Shown piece by piece: positions 12,001 to 24,749 of a stretch of DNA of 64,000 nt. Location: the NCBI GenBank assembly GCA_029706075.1, contig JAINUG010000089.1:558001-622000 (forward strand), in the 5' to 3' direction. Within the stretch, counting starts at the first letter, position 1. Every line of letters starts with the position of its first letter. Both the position numbers and the translations under genes were made by a program. The notes below the pieces were generated by a model. The model was not told the DNA's origin and did not search any database. It worked only from the letters and a program-made list of their open reading frames with translations. Origin of the DNA: Aldrovandia affinis. Taxonomy: Eukaryota; Chordata; Actinopteri; Notacanthiformes; Halosauridae.

Positions 12001-15000
12001 GAGAAGAGAGAGCTATTTTAGGATTCCTTTTGACACCTTAGAAACAACTTTGACTTAAATTATAGCCGACGGTTATAATGCAATAAAACCTCAAGCAAGG
12101 GATGCATAAAAGAGGTGACTGCATGCAGAGCCTCATTTACATGGAAAACACTGCACCAGCACCCAAAAATCTATACATATATAATATATATATAAATATG
12201 CATCTTAGTTTCCTGGCAACTGTATTGTATTGCATAAAAGTTAATGCATGCTGTGTTGTAGGGGTCACAATTAATTTCCTCTATATTGCTGAAATTTAGA
12301 AAAATGTTGTCAACTAGATACCAGTTTCAATTGCTGTTTCAAAATCAAATCGGTCCTCTAAGTTAAAATTTAACAGGATAATGATACATGCTTGTCCACA
12401 GACACGTCAAATCAAGCTTAAAGAGCCTGCACTGGTTTTGCAGGCCCTTATTCTATTTGGAACGCTGGTTGAATGAATTATTTTTGTATTTTGATCCTTT
12501 TCTGATAATATTTAGTTTTGTGGGGCAGAACTGTTATCATTGATATAGCTTTGATTCCCACAGCCAGCCAAGGCAGAGGCTCAAAACCGGTCTCCTTCTT
12601 TCAAGTTAGTTGTATGACCAAGGGGAGTTGAGGGACCAAAGTGTGGCATATCTATAAATATTAATATGCATATTATCCCTGACCATGGGAGGAAGTGCAT
12701 GGACTGAACACTCTTTCCCCAAGCGGAGGACAAATGCCATTTTCGTTTTTTAAATGTCTTCAAAGTGCCCCTCCTCCCCCCCACTTCCCCAGTTGACTGT
12801 CGCCCTGGAAAAGAGAGGATGCAGTGTCCAAAGTAAGTTCCTTTGGGGAGAGGGAGGAATTTCAATTAGCATCGGGCATTGCTCCCCCCTTGAGAGACCA
12901 TCGACAGAGGGAAGGAGGATCTAATTGTGCTGTCATTCCTGCTACGTTGTTGTCTGAACGCTGCATGCTTCTCGCTGTCTGTGGACATATCTGCCCTAGA
13001 TTACCTAGCCCCCCCGTCTCAAGTTAATTATTGCGGATAATGCTAATGTTTGCTTCGTTAACTGTGGTCAACGTAACATGGCTTGGGGAGAGCATTCCTG
13101 TCTTCGTGGATGACACTCAGGCTCTGACAGATATGCACCAGACAACAGCTCACCCTTTCCCTGGTGTTACGGGTGTCAGGCCTTCCACCGGCATCAGGGT
13201 GCCACCTCATCACTGACACACATTAATAGGATATTTATTCTTTCACAGCCATTGTCACTGTGGTGGTTTGCTGAAGGGAGACACAGAGTAGAATAGGCTG
13301 AATTCAGGAGCCGTGTGATTGGAGGTGTGACCAGCCAGTGGGGCCTATTCATCAGAGAGGAGAGGATAGAATCTCGGCAGAGGCGCTGTGGCTGTCAGGC
13401 CGCTCAGGTGGCCGTGAGTGCCTCTCCCGGCAGCACCGGTTTAATGGGCTGCCTTTCGGGCAGCCTCATGCTATTCTAAAGGGAAAAGAGAGGGAACAAC
13501 GGCCTGGGATTCGGGGGGAGAGAGGAGCTGAGAAAACAACCATGAAGAAAACTGAGAATGAGACTTGACTGGTGTGTCTTGGCTCCAGAAAGCTGACATC
13601 TGCCACCTGCAAGCCTGTAAACCAAGACAATAGAACTACAGGCACATTTCCCAAGTGAAATGCCAAAGATCACCTTTTGAAAATGCATTCAAGGTGCCTG
13701 CGATTGGGGTTTGGTGTTTGGGTCTGTGAAGCTGATCGATTCTTAACCTGGACCGGAGAAATCACCAAATGACAGGAAGGAAAGAAACTGTACATAGCTG
13801 CTCGATCACACATCAGAGGAAAAACATCTGTGGTGTGTTGACTCCATTGTAGAAAACATTGGCGATCATTTTCTGTGACTGTGTAAAAACTTGGAAAAAT
13901 GGGGGGGGGCTTCCAAGTGGCGTACCCAGCTCAGGCCCTTGTGCAGAGTGCAGTGACCTACTGCCTGGCTCAAATCTGAACTGGGTCAGTGCCAACTGTG
14001 GCTGTGAGTCCCACTGGGTTGGCACATAATTAGCCATAGCATCTTGCAGATAGGGATTATGCAGGCAGGGTAAGCCCTGGTTTATCACACACCAGTGACC
14101 CTGGCCTGTACCCAAGTTGCGTATTCAGCTGAGAAGGCAGATTGCAGCATGTGGTAGCACGCAGCCGTCACGAATGGTTGGAGGTTATAGCAGCTCTGTT
14201 AAGGGTCTGCCGTTGCAATTAGACATTCCTAATTGGGGTTAAACATTTGAGAAAAATTGTCTGTTGATGTGGAAGCCATGCCAGTTTTACAAAGCACATT
14301 AATTTCAGGGAAAATATAAGTTAAGAAGAAGGAGAGGATCGTTTGTTTAAAAATTCATATCGCTTGATGAGTGTCACGTTTTCCACTGTGGTTGCCTGTC
14401 CAAATCCCAAATCGGACGATCATCAATCGTATGCTAAATACCATATGGTTAGGTTTTAACATCCTTATTTTCCTCTTCATAACGGTTACATTTAGTTTTG
14501 CCCCTTACCAAGTTTAATTGCACGGATGGGAATGACCATATTTCGTGCTGAAGCTTTTGCTGGTGTCTCAGTGCACTGTGATTCAGTGCTGAGTCAGCCA
14601 GTGTAAATTGGGAGCCCAATTTGGCTGTGAATTGACATGAACCTGCACTTGAAATCTGTTGGCCTTCGCTACATTAGCATGCAGCGCTATTGATACAGAC
14701 GAGGAGGGGGTGGGGGGGTTGAACCGTGAGACCCTGCTGTAAGAGATGAAAGGCAGTGTTTATTTTCCCTTCAATATGAAGAGAAAACTGATCGGAAATT
14801 TGGGAGCACCGCTTAAACTATCAAGCCGCTAAATCCCTGTCCCATCCTAGTGGATAAATATTGACTAGCACCGGCACGGCAGATGGCCAGAGCATTTGGT
14901 GTGGGTCCGCAGCGGCGCAATTGCCATAGTGGCATCTGGTCCCCGTACCCAGTGGGTGAGTATCCTACATCAGGCCGGCTCATTAGAGCAGGCCAGCGCT

Positions 15001-16511
15001 GAGGCCCAGTCGTGCTGGTGGGGGACCGGAGGAAATGAAGGGGAAACACAGCGCTGCCATACACCGTCCGCCGCTCCACTGTCCGCTGATCCACCGGCCC
15101 AGACTTCACGCCTCAGCCGCCATTCCTCAAACCACCATGCTCCGATCCGCCCACACGCCCCCAGGTCTCGGCCTTCATTATCCGCCACGCTTTGAGATCT
15201 GACACAGACAGAGCCCAGCCCAGATTAGAAGAGATGGACGTGGGGTCATACACACCCCTGTGGTCAGGTATGCAGACAGTCGCCCCACCGGCAGCTTTCA
15301 TTATTCAGACTCCAGATTATTAGAGTAATTTGGCGAACACGACACTCTGTCATTCATTAACCTTTATTTAACCGGGAAGTTCAACTGAGAACTCATTTAT
15401 CATCAGCGGTGATGACCTGGACAAGCTTGGCAGGGAGGGAATTCAAAGGATGTAGCCAATCCGCATTAAGGGGGATGATTGGGTGGACAGATTTAGAGAG
15501 TCAGTTTGGGAATTTTACTACGAAACCTAATGGCCCTACTCTTATGATGTGTGCCATTTCATTGACCATCACCACCACTATTGATCTAATCAGACACAAT
15601 CTAATCAGAAAGAAACTGAAACAGAAACATCTAATCAGAAAGGCACAATCTCCTACAACGCAGTGTCCACTTTAATGCACTGGGTCTTTGGCTTTTCTAC
15701 TTATCCAGAAGGCAAACTGCTTCTTCCTGGCCCAACAACACAACTTCCAGCAGAAATATGTGGTTTTCCAAGGAGGTCTCCCAACCAAGTACTAAACAAG
15801 CCCAAGCCCAAACCCACTCATCTTCTGCCCTGTGGCAGGAGACGGAGTGATATGGCTGCTGGCTGAAGAAGCACAATGAGAAGTAAAAAGGCAGAGGAAC
15901 CAATGGAGTGGAAAATATTGTTATATTGCTATCCCCCTCCTCCCCTATACAACAAGTGCAATATAGCCTATTTGCCTGCTGGACATCTTAAGAGAACAAC
16001 ACAACAAGTTCATGTTTATACAAATCGTGGTGGGGCTTCAAGTAAAAGTAACGGTAGGAAAAGTACAAGGAGCCATAGTTCAGAATGAGCCTGTGGAAGG
16101 TCTGTCGGCACAGAGGCAACGCTGCAGCTGATCCTTTGATTCGTTGGACTCTCACCAGCCAGCTTTTTTGCACTGCCCTCTCAGCCCGGAGCTGTCCCGA
16201 GTTGTCCCCCCACCAACAAATACTGGATTAAGCTCTTGCCCCTGGGTTCAGCCGTCCTCTCCAAGGAGGCAATCAACCATGGAAGCCTTTGTTTTTGCTG
16301 GAGAGAGGTCAGGATTACTACAGTGCAGGTAATGGGATCCTGCCATCGGGCCGGTGTAATAATCCCCATCGTCGCAGAATCCCAGAGTCTCGCCTCAAGT
16401 GGCTTCACCCTTGGCTGCGTACGGCTGCCACTCTCCTGCTGTCATGCTCTCCCTCCACATGCTCCAGCCTCACATCTTCACGGCTACACAAACTACACAT
16501 GTGCACACAAA
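12001..16511. other. Gene-free stretch with minor repeats
   Basis: No gene is recognised. An AT tract lies at 12172-12200. At 15360-15420 the words TTTATTTAACCGGGAAGTTC and CATCAGCGGTGATGACCTGG resemble a widespread fish repeat end, probably LINE-related. At 15588-15640 the word CTAATCAGA occurs three times within about 50 bases. The interval 14740-15330 is CpG-richer and single-copy-looking. It gives overlapping frames on both strands, which suggests composition rather than coding. Confidence 0.45.
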
Positions 16512-16642
16512 GGCCTGTATTCATTCGACATTTGTTCTTTCAACTTCTGAATATAAATGACACGTTTTTCGGCATAAACACAGTTTAGGTAGGCTCAGTT
16601 TGTGAGTCAACGTTAAGGAATAATGTTGATCGCATCCAGTCC
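16512..16642. mobile_element. Short MITE-like element, family M, copy 2 (131 bp)
   Basis: The left end reads GGCCTGTATTCATTCGACAT. The reverse complement of the right end reads GGACTGGATGCGATCAACAT. The imperfect inverted ends extend to about 30 bp. The interior is non-coding. The ends match those of 7007-7215 and 60888-61038. Flanking AAA on both sides could be a 3-bp duplication but is too short to trust. Confidence 0.5.
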
Positions 16643-18059
16643 AAAGTCTGATTGTGTTACAGTGAAAAGGCTTTCTTCCCGCTGGATTTAACTTTTCTAA
16701 ACTGATCTTCAGAAGTGCACCCAATTTGCAATCTCTTTCTGTGAATCTCCCTCTTTTGTGTGTTTATATTTATCAACCTGTTTGGGGCAACATCAATAAC
16801 AGTCACTGTTCATTTGGAGATTAAAAATGAGAGACACAGATTGGCCATGCAGTCATAGAAAGCAAAGCATGTTTCCTAAATGAGTATCTGCCTTTATTGT
16901 ATACCAATCTACATTGTACACTGTTGTCTTGAACCCTGACCTCTGAACTCTAAGGCCTATTCTTGCTCAAGGACAAAAGCGTTTTTTGAATAAAATACTA
17001 TGTCCTACTATGCCATTCACTGTCATATATGCTGGGAGATTTTTTTATTGTGAGTTAAAAAACAATATTCAGTGCATCGTCGGATAGTCCGTCTGGATGG
17101 ATGTAATTGCCTGAGATATGTAATCCTTGACAGTGCCACATCAGTATCTGATGTAAAAAGGACAGAGGACAAAGCAGTATTACTGGTTTATAATCTTAGT
17201 TAGAATGGAAATGGATTAGTGGTAATAGCCTTCCCTCACAGGAAGGCTCTTGAAATGTGTCAGGTTTCCAGCAAGAGACAACATTCTCATATACATTTAT
17301 ATGAATTGAATGTAATACAATGGGTTCCCTCCCCACTCCCCCACGGAAGACAGACAGCATCTCAATATCTCAATATCTCAATATTTAGAAAATGATTGCT
17401 AATCCTCTTGTCGCTATTGACCTTGGCTGCAGATTTTTGAACATCTGTAAGTTAGATAATAAAATGCAATTGCTTGAACATTTTCAAGGCAGTACTTTTG
17501 CACACGATTGCAGTCTACGCAAAATGCTCAGTTTTTATTAGTGAAGACAAAAGCCCATTCAAGGAGTGAACAAGATGAATATCACGTCAAACCTAAATAA
17601 TGTGAATGATATCCTGTTAAACATACAAGACTGACATGTGTATTACGCCATTACACTAAATCAAAGTCCAATAGTCACTGAACTACATTTGTACATTAGA
17701 ACTATGTCTATACAAAAGGTTTATGTCAGGGGAATGTTAGCATGGAGGTTTCTGTATAAAATGAATTTAGACACAACCTATGCCAAGCTCCATCATTAAG
17801 TGAGTTCTGATCTAGTTTACAGGAGTAAACCAGATCTAAACTCTTTCAGATTATTATTAGAAACTATAGGAATGTTGACACAAATATGTCACATTTTAAG
17901 AATATTCAGTTTTTTTGCCTGTTTATTTTAAGTCTGGGTGTACCATACCTATTACTGTTGCCCTTGTTGCTCCTGTGATATATTTTTAATATGTTATACT
18001 GTTTTCCTGTTTCGTTCTGTCAAACCAAATAAATAAACAACAAATAACAATGATGTCTA
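16643..18059. other. Gene-free AT-rich stretch
   Basis: No gene is recognised. At 17360-17385 an 8-bp unit, ATCTCAAT, repeats about three times. From about 17920 onward the sequence may already belong to the LINE whose end follows. Confidence 0.5.
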
Positions 18060-18182
18060 TTGCAGTGTTACTACACTGATCTCTTGCACTAACCATGATT
18101 AATCTTACCATGTATAAATGCACGTTTTGCAAGTCGCTCTGGATAAGAGCATCTGCTAAATGTAAAATCAATGTAAATAAAT
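18060..18182 (+). mobile_element. L2-type LINE (or SINE) 3' end, copy 1
   Basis: The segment ends TCGCTCTGGATAAGAGCATC, TGCTAAATG, then TGTAAAT-type terminal units. This is the stem-loop tail that L2-clade reverse transcriptases recognise and that partner SINEs borrow. The preceding 60 bases (TACTACACTGATCTCTTGC) recur at 19521-19641, so both copies come from one subfamily. No coding sequence remains. Confidence 0.75.
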
Positions 18183-19461
18183 AATTTTTTAAAAGAAATG
18201 ACAGTGAAAATGGGTGTATTTTATGGGTAATGATAGGGTGTTATGGGCAAAGACACATTTCAGAGCAAAACCCCTGCCTTCCTATACTAATCACTGGGTC
18301 ATATGGATAACACGAGCACATTTTTTAGAGGGATTTCACAAGATCCTTTTGAAAGATTGAGTAGCATAAGCTGCATCTAATAGAGCTGTGCCCAGTGACC
18401 CTCTAAGTACACAATGTCAGAATCTGTTCATTACACCCTCGGCTGAAGAGCACATTGTCACAGTCAAAGGACGTCTTATTCCAGTCAATGTAGTCAAATG
18501 AGAAATAAATGAGCACCTGATTAGACATTATTTCCAAATGCAAAGTCTAGACAGGGGGCTCCAAAAATATACTAATGCGCTCTACACGAACATGAGTGCG
18601 CCCAGCTTAATAGACCATTCACTAGTTGATAAAATCAATTATTTGGTTTCATATTACTTGGGAGAATTGATAGCGCGGCTCGCTAACTCGCAAATACCAC
18701 ATGGGCATAAATCACAGTTAATAACGGGGTGCTTTATATGCTGAGATGATACTCGCGATTGTCCTCCCGGTCAGGGGTGCTCCCAGAGCACTTGCCGATT
18801 GGACGAAAGAAAGAGAGTCTTTGTGCTTTTGCAAACAGACACGCTAAAACAGCCTGCAGCCCGCTGTGGTGCATTATATGGACAAGGCAAGCATGCCATT
18901 TCTATCAGACGTTGCTGATAATCAAAGGCTAGACTACGGTACAGTTCAGGAATCTATTCATTTCTTTTTATGTACGAGAAAATGGAAATACAAGAACTAC
19001 GGACATTATTCTGAACTCGTCGACAGCCGTCTGCCCTGCAGAGAAAGAAAGATGATGGGGTATAAAGAATGTTGAATGTTGACAGCAGGGTATGTGAAGG
19101 ACAGGGAAAGACCGACAATGCTGTAGAAAAAGAGCAGATTAAAGAGAGTGTAAGGTGAATGAAAGGTGACGTAACACTCTAAAATCTTTATCATTCTGTG
19201 TGGCCTTGAGAATATGCTGCACATACTTTAAACAAGAATTAACTACTGAATGGTCAGTATGACGGTATGACCTCTACACACACACAGACATGCACACTCG
19301 CTCTCACATATACCCACACACTTAGAAGGCCTCCACACACCAACCATCATTTCCCTGATGAGCCAGGACTGTCCTTAACTTTGACACAAATAAATGGAAA
19401 CATTTACATGTTTAATACTGCATTTCGTAATGTGCATCTATGTTTAAAAAAAAAAAATAAA
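18183..19461. other. Gene-free stretch with a conserved-looking block at 18430-18760
   Basis: 18430-18760 is single-copy-looking, with AAATCAATTATTTGG, GGGCATAAATCACAG and other homeodomain/HOX-type words. It resembles a conserved noncoding element but has no proof here. An imperfect AC tract lies at 19275-19325. Confidence 0.35.
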
Positions 19462-19489
19462 TACTAACCTTTCCTTCCCTGTGTTACAG
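19462..19489 (+). other. Textbook-like splice acceptor signal, no exon recognised
   Basis: A perfect branch-point word TACTAAC (19462-19468) is followed by a pyrimidine tract and TTACAG, with the AG at 19488-19489, 22 bases after the branch A. The downstream frame runs into an L2 tail and a stop after about 24 codons, so no coding exon is supported. Chance occurrence is quite possible. Confidence 0.2.
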
Positions 19490-19520
19490 GTACAGTATGC
19501 AGCTACCAACATTTATGTCC

Positions 19521-19641
19521 ATTACTGTATCACTACACTGATCTCTTGCGCAAACAATGATTGATCTTTTAATGTATTAATGCACATCTTGTTAGTCTCT
19601 CTGGATAAGATCGTCTGCTAAATGCCAACATGTAAATGTAA
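19521..19641 (+). mobile_element. L2-type LINE (or SINE) 3' end, copy 2
   Basis: It shares the words TACACTGATCTCTTGC and CTCTGGATAAGA with the copy at 18060-18182 and ends CATGTAAATGTAA. It is diverged and non-coding. Confidence 0.75.
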
Positions 19642-21125
19642 GCAAAACTTTATTTTGCCAAGATGCATTTTAACGAAAAAACCCACAAAAAAACAAACAA
19701 ACAAAAAACTCAATTGTGAGGACTACACGATCGCCACTCACAGGTTGACTTGTATTAGAGCTATATTATGACCTAAACAAACAAGGGGGGCATCCTGCAT
19801 GGTACAGCGCTTTACACAAATGAATACCCAGGACAAATGGGCAGTGGTTTATTTACGGACTGTCATCCCTTCCAGGGGCAGTATTCACAGGGCTGTCACA
19901 TTATTCTGTGCAAGGTTCCCTACAGGAATAACAGCGCAAGCATTCCTCCTCATAATCCTCCAACCGCTATATTATGACAGAATGCTGTTCTAATAAACAC
20001 ATTTCACCATTGTTCACCACGGACAGGAGGAGCACACGCTCTGCCTGGAATGAAGCAACCGTTTTTCAATTAAAACAAGCCCTCATTATGCGAGTGTCAT
20101 TGTGTCTCCAGTGCGAATCGCTGCGCAGTGTAAGACAGCTACCCAGAGACCGCGGTGATGACAGAGAGCTCCATTGCGTATGCAGTGGTTAATGGAAACA
20201 TGGCATGGAACTGGGCTCACTAGGGAAGAGAAGGGACAGGAATGCTGTATCGTTAGAGGGCCTCTCCCGGTAACATGAATAATGGAACATGCCCTGAAAC
20301 GTCAGCTTGAAACGCCTCGCCCTGATTTGCTCATCACCCGAGTGCGTGAAAGTGCGTTTCTCGTTCTCATGCTGTTTTCCAAATCCCAGCATATTTGTGC
20401 AGCGCTGCGCTGGTTTTACAGGACGGATTAAGCTGTCTTTCTGGATTGTACTTATTTATTTTTACTTCAGAACACAATCATGGCTGTTATTTCCAGCCAA
20501 GGGACTGTGAATTTAATTCAATATTATTTAAAGATTACAGAAAGCTATAGAAATAATTCAAGAGATAAATAAAGGCAATGGTAATGGAGACTATGAATAG
20601 CCTGGCCATCTAAATCCCCAAAGTTATTATTATTGGAGTTTCAAGAAAGGCTGCATAATACTAAACACAAAGCATGTGCTATTGATTGGAATTGTGGATG
20701 AATTGAGAATCATCTATCGACTATCTGTTGAACTTACTGTAATACATATTTTCTAAAGAAAATGTATTTTACTAGTTTCAGATGCAGTACAATGCAAAAT
20801 ACAATACACAAACTGTGAAAAATAAGAGATTCTGAGGGAAAGCTGTAGTCACATCTAATTCTATTTGAGAAGCGGAAAACAAGTGATGCAGCAATCGTCC
20901 AGTTAGTAAATGGCTGTAAATGCCTTCATCGGAGGCGTCTGTTTGTTATGCATTTGAATGCACTTTGGTGTGCAAGCAAACAAGCTGATCAGCATAGCAG
21001 ATGCAGTGCTGCATGAACCAATCAAAAGTGTTTGCTTGTAGGCTTGTTTGTCTGACTGGAAACAGAAACGATATCTCAAGATGGAGAGTGAGAGAAAGGG
21101 CAGCGGACGAGAGAGGGAGTGAAAG

Positions 21126-21129
<4 letters not shown>
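19642..21129. other. Gene-free stretch with a conserved-looking block at 19890-20450
   Basis: No gene is recognised. 19890-20450 has balanced composition and no simple repeats, with words such as TTTTTCAATTAAAACAAG and GGTTAATGGAAACATGG. It looks like constrained noncoding DNA, but this rests on appearance only. Confidence 0.35.

Positions 21130-21193
<64 letters not shown>
21130..21193. repeat. Long (GA)n microsatellite
   Basis: About 32 uninterrupted GA units. The serine/leucine-rich and arginine/glutamate-rich reading frames across it are artefacts of the repeat. Confidence 0.97.
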
Positions 21194-21197
<4 letters not shown>

Positions 21198-22614
21198 GAG
21201 ATGGAAAGAGGGAGAGAGCGAGCACGCACGCAGGGGAGTCAAAAGATGTGTTTATTTCTGGCGAGTCAGGAGCCTAATTGGTAAATTGGTGAGATGATTG
21301 ATCTGGTATTGAACGCAGACTGCTGTCTGGGTAGTGGAGTGAGAGATGGCTTTAAATAGAAGCCGGGACAGGGATGAGAAACCGGAGCCCGAGCCAGTCC
21401 CTCAGAGCCAGATCTCTCTGTTTTCCCCCTCTCTCCACTCTGAGGCCCTTGCACAGATTGCACACTGTCACGGCACGGCTAAGGACCTTAGGAACAGAAG
21501 CGCTAAGCCTTCAGAAGAATGAACTGCAGGAAAATCTGCCAGACGTTTCAAAAGTATGCCTTAGTTCCCACCTCACTAATACCACAGACACCACCAGTTC
21601 TGTGCGTAATATTTAAATATGATCTTGATTTCCGTAGAACGTCTATATGTATTTAATTTGTCTCCATTGGTCGTGTTCCGCTGCATATTTTCTTACTGCA
21701 CCCAGTAATTAGAATGCTGAAGGCTAACTGTATTGACACTGTTTCAAGTACAGTACACATAATGACTGTAATCAAGAACAATACTATGATCATTCATATA
21801 TGAATAGTCCAAACATATGGAGCTACTTAATTGCCTCTGGAATTACAAATGAGCCACTCCCTACTTGATTTCTAAGTGCAAATTAATATTTTTAGTAAGC
21901 GCACATGTTGAATTGCTCAACAATTATCTGGCTCATAATTACGTTAGTGATTAAGCATGTCCACTTAACCTTCTGTTGTTGTTCTTGTAATGGACTAAAT
22001 ATGGGTCCTCACACACATAGGCCCTGTACTTCCAATATAAACTAGCCACTATATATTTGTGTTGTAACAGCAAATGAGGGTTATGGCTCTTATTACTGTA
22101 CTTCCAGCCCACACGATTTTTAAGTAGAGTTTGTTACCTGGCACGCTGAGCTCCAGATTGCTGGATGTGAGTCATGGATTTACAGTAACATTTATAGGAT
22201 ATAAAATATAATTCTGTTGAGTCTGTTAGTCAGGCATGATCCTGTTACATGTAACAATGTTAAGAGAATTTAAAATAATTCTGAGTCCTCATTCCTCTGA
22301 ACAGACAGAACAGAGTACCTTTCTATGATGTTGTATAAATGTAATTATGTATACAAAAAGGCTTTAAAAACACACAGCCAACCATTTTGGCTCCAATTAT
22401 TTTTACAGGCCAATAAAGCAGGAACTTTTATGACATATTAATGTTCAAACCCATTATCAAGTCACAATGGATTCAACACTGAAGGGGCACATATTTTTTC
22501 CATTAGCAGTGGATCTGATGTGGCAGTGGATCTGATGTAGATTTACCTACAGGGTCCTAGTTTAACTATGTGGTTGCTCCTAGCACCTGGAATTGTACTT
22601 CCCTCTAGGGTGGC
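21194..22614. other. Gene-free stretch
   Basis: No gene is recognised. A 17-bp unit (GCAGTGGATCTGATGTG) is tandemly duplicated at 22506-22539. From about 22540 the sequence may belong to the L2 end that follows. Confidence 0.5.
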
Positions 22615-22706
22615 CTTCAGCTAAAATGTTCTTGACTACGGTTAACACTTTGTTGAACGTCGCTCTGGATAGGCATTCTGCCAAATGCCTATAATGTAAT
22701 GTAATG
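22615..22706 (+). mobile_element. L2-type 3' end, different subfamily
   Basis: It reads GTCGCTCTGGATAGGCATTC, TGCCAAATGCC, then TAATGTAATGTAATG terminal units. The tail matches the L2 stem-loop type, but the upstream sequence differs from the copies at 18060 and 19521. Confidence 0.75.
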
Positions 22707-22714
22707 CATTGACA

Positions 22715-22960
22715 ATGTTTGTGACGTGTGGCCTTGCATCATTGTGCATAACTGATAGATTGAGCTTCCGGGGCGCTGCTTGTGTGGCGACCGGCTGGTT
22801 TTGCCATCACTTTCTGTTTTTCATGTACTGTCCCTGCTATGTGATCACTGTCTTCATATGTCCTGTCTGTACATTCCCTTTTTACTATGCCTGCCTCAGG
22901 AATTGCCCGTCGGGGATAAATAAAGTGTTTTGAATTGAATTAATTGAATGAATTTAATTG
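22715..22960 (+). mobile_element. Retroposon 3' end ending in AATTGAAT units
   Basis: The words TGCCTGCCTCAGGAATTGCC and CGGGGATAAATAAAGTG, followed by TTTTGAATTGAAT repeats, are the form taken by 3' ends of several fish LINE families: a polyadenylation-like AATAAA, then short terminal repeats. The family is not determined. The upstream limit is uncertain and it holds no coding sequence. Confidence 0.45.
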
Positions 22961-23120
22961 AGAGAGTGTAACGTGCAATGGAATACAATATTTTATATTA
23001 ATGAATTAATAAGTATTAACAAAATTTAAGAGACTAAATGTCATTGGATACAGTTCATTTTGATGATTAAATTCAATTTATTTAAATAATTTGATGTCAC
23101 AAGTAATAAAATAACAATAT
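22961..23120. other. AT-rich spacer
   Basis: Nothing recognisable before the CR1 element. Confidence 0.5.
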
Positions 23121-23148
23121 AACATAAGAACATAAGAACATAAGAATA
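23121..23148 (-). repeat. CR1 terminal octamer units
   Basis: On the minus strand TTCTTATG repeats three times at the very 3' end. The same units close copies B (33622-33646) and C (35246-35257). Confidence 0.85.
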
Positions 23149-23439
23149 CATCATGACGAGAACGGGCCGTTTGGCCCATCTAGGCTCGTCATGTCCTAAT
23201 CTAAAGAGTATCTAGTACTATATCTAGCCTGGACTTGAACAGCCCAAGTGTTTCTGCCTCTACTACCTGACCTGGCAAGCTGTTCCAGGCATTGACAACT
23301 CTTTGTGTAAAGAAAAACTTCCTAATATCTGTGCGGAATTTGCCTTCAACTAATTTCCACCTGTGGCCTCTTGTTCTGCTGACCCCACTTAACTTAAAAA
23401 AATCTTTGGTATTTCACTTTAATCCTTTTTAGGAATTTA

Positions 23440-24749
23440 AAAACCTCAATCAAGTCCCCCCTAAGTCTTAGCATTTGCTAAGCTTAAATAGATTTTGTGC
23501 CTTAAGTCTATCATCATAACTTTTACCTTTCATACCAGGTATCAGTTTAGTTGCCCTTCTTTGGACTTTTTCAAGAGCTTCTATAACTTTCTTGTAGTGT
23601 GGTGCCCAGAACTACACACAGTATTCTAAGTGAGGTCTGACAAAGGCATTATATAACATTAATATAACTTCCTTTGATTTATACTCAATACTTTTTGCTA
23701 TGTATCCCAGCATCCTGTTTCCTTTTTTCACTGCTGTAGCACACTGCTTTGATGCAGATAGGCTTTGATCACCTTTTCCCAAGTCTTTTTCCAATTGAAC
23801 ACCTGCTAACTTTTCTCCTCCCATAAAATACTCCTCTAAATACTTTCCCACATGCATAACTTTACATTTAGAAATATTGAATGTCATCTGCCATGTATCT
23901 GCCCATTTTTGGATTTTGTTTAAATCATCTTGGATTACTTTAGTCAGTTCCAAACCGTTTGCCAAACCCCCAAGTTTAGTATCATCTGCAAATTTAACTG
24001 TTTTGCTACTAACATCCATATCAATATAATTTATGTAAATAAGGAAGAGCAGAGGTCCCAGCACCGATCCCTGCGGGACACCACTGCCCACCGCACCGAG
24101 GTCAGATACGGCCCCACCTACTGTTACTCTTTGTATTCGCCCTTGCAGCCAATTATTAACCCACTCTGAAACTCCTGCAATTCCTACTGAATTCATTTTA
24201 GCAATGAGCCTCTCATGTGGTACCTTGTCAAATGCTTTCTGAAAGTCCAAATACATATCATAAGCCTGGTTCAGGTCAACACACTTTGTAGCCTCTTCAA
24301 AAAAGTTGAGGAGGTTTGTTAGGCATGACCTCCCTTTGAGAAAACCATATTGGCTCTCCCTTAAAATACTTTTATTTTTCAAGAATGATTCCAACTTATC
24401 CCTAATAATACATTCCAGCATTTTACATGCGATGCAAGTTAAACTGACAGGCCTATAGTTCCCTGGGTCAGTACGGTCCCCCTTCTTATTTACTGGAATT
24501 ATACTACCCTGCTTCCAGTCAGGTGGTATTTCTCCAGTGTTTATGGATTGAATGAAACTACCGTATCTGTCAATGGTTTTGAGTACTCTGGGATATATGG
24601 CATGTGGGCCTGCTGCCTTATTTGTCTTAAGTTTTTGTAGTTTTTGTAGTACTTCTACATCCCTTATCTCAAAGTCCTCCAAAACATTCTGTACCTTGTC
24701 TTTACATTTAGGCATATTTATAACTAAAAGTAACTGTTTAGTGTGTTAG
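23440..24749 (-). pseudogene. CR1 ORF2, reverse transcriptase and C-terminal region (copy A)
   Basis: A 367-residue open frame (24715-23612) covers the reverse transcriptase domain. Counting from its first Met it shows KLKTNKAAG near 27, the block A aspartate in LDFQKAFDKV (156-165), GVPQGSVLGPLLF (212-224) and the catalytic FADD at 242-245, so the key catalytic residues remain. The frame stops after VRPHLEYCV. The family's C-terminal stretch (KVQRRATKLIPGM) continues in other frames to about 23440. Upstream, the linker between endonuclease and polymerase (24750-25216) is readable only in pieces. The first Met is internal to the family protein, so 24715 is not a true start. The product would be a reverse transcriptase acting on the element's own RNA at nicked DNA. 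Confidence 0.85.

Noticed and set aside
20903-21297. Overlapping reading frames rich in Ser-Leu or Arg-Glu repeats
   Set aside because: They are translations of the GA microsatellite at 21130-21193; they are not genes.
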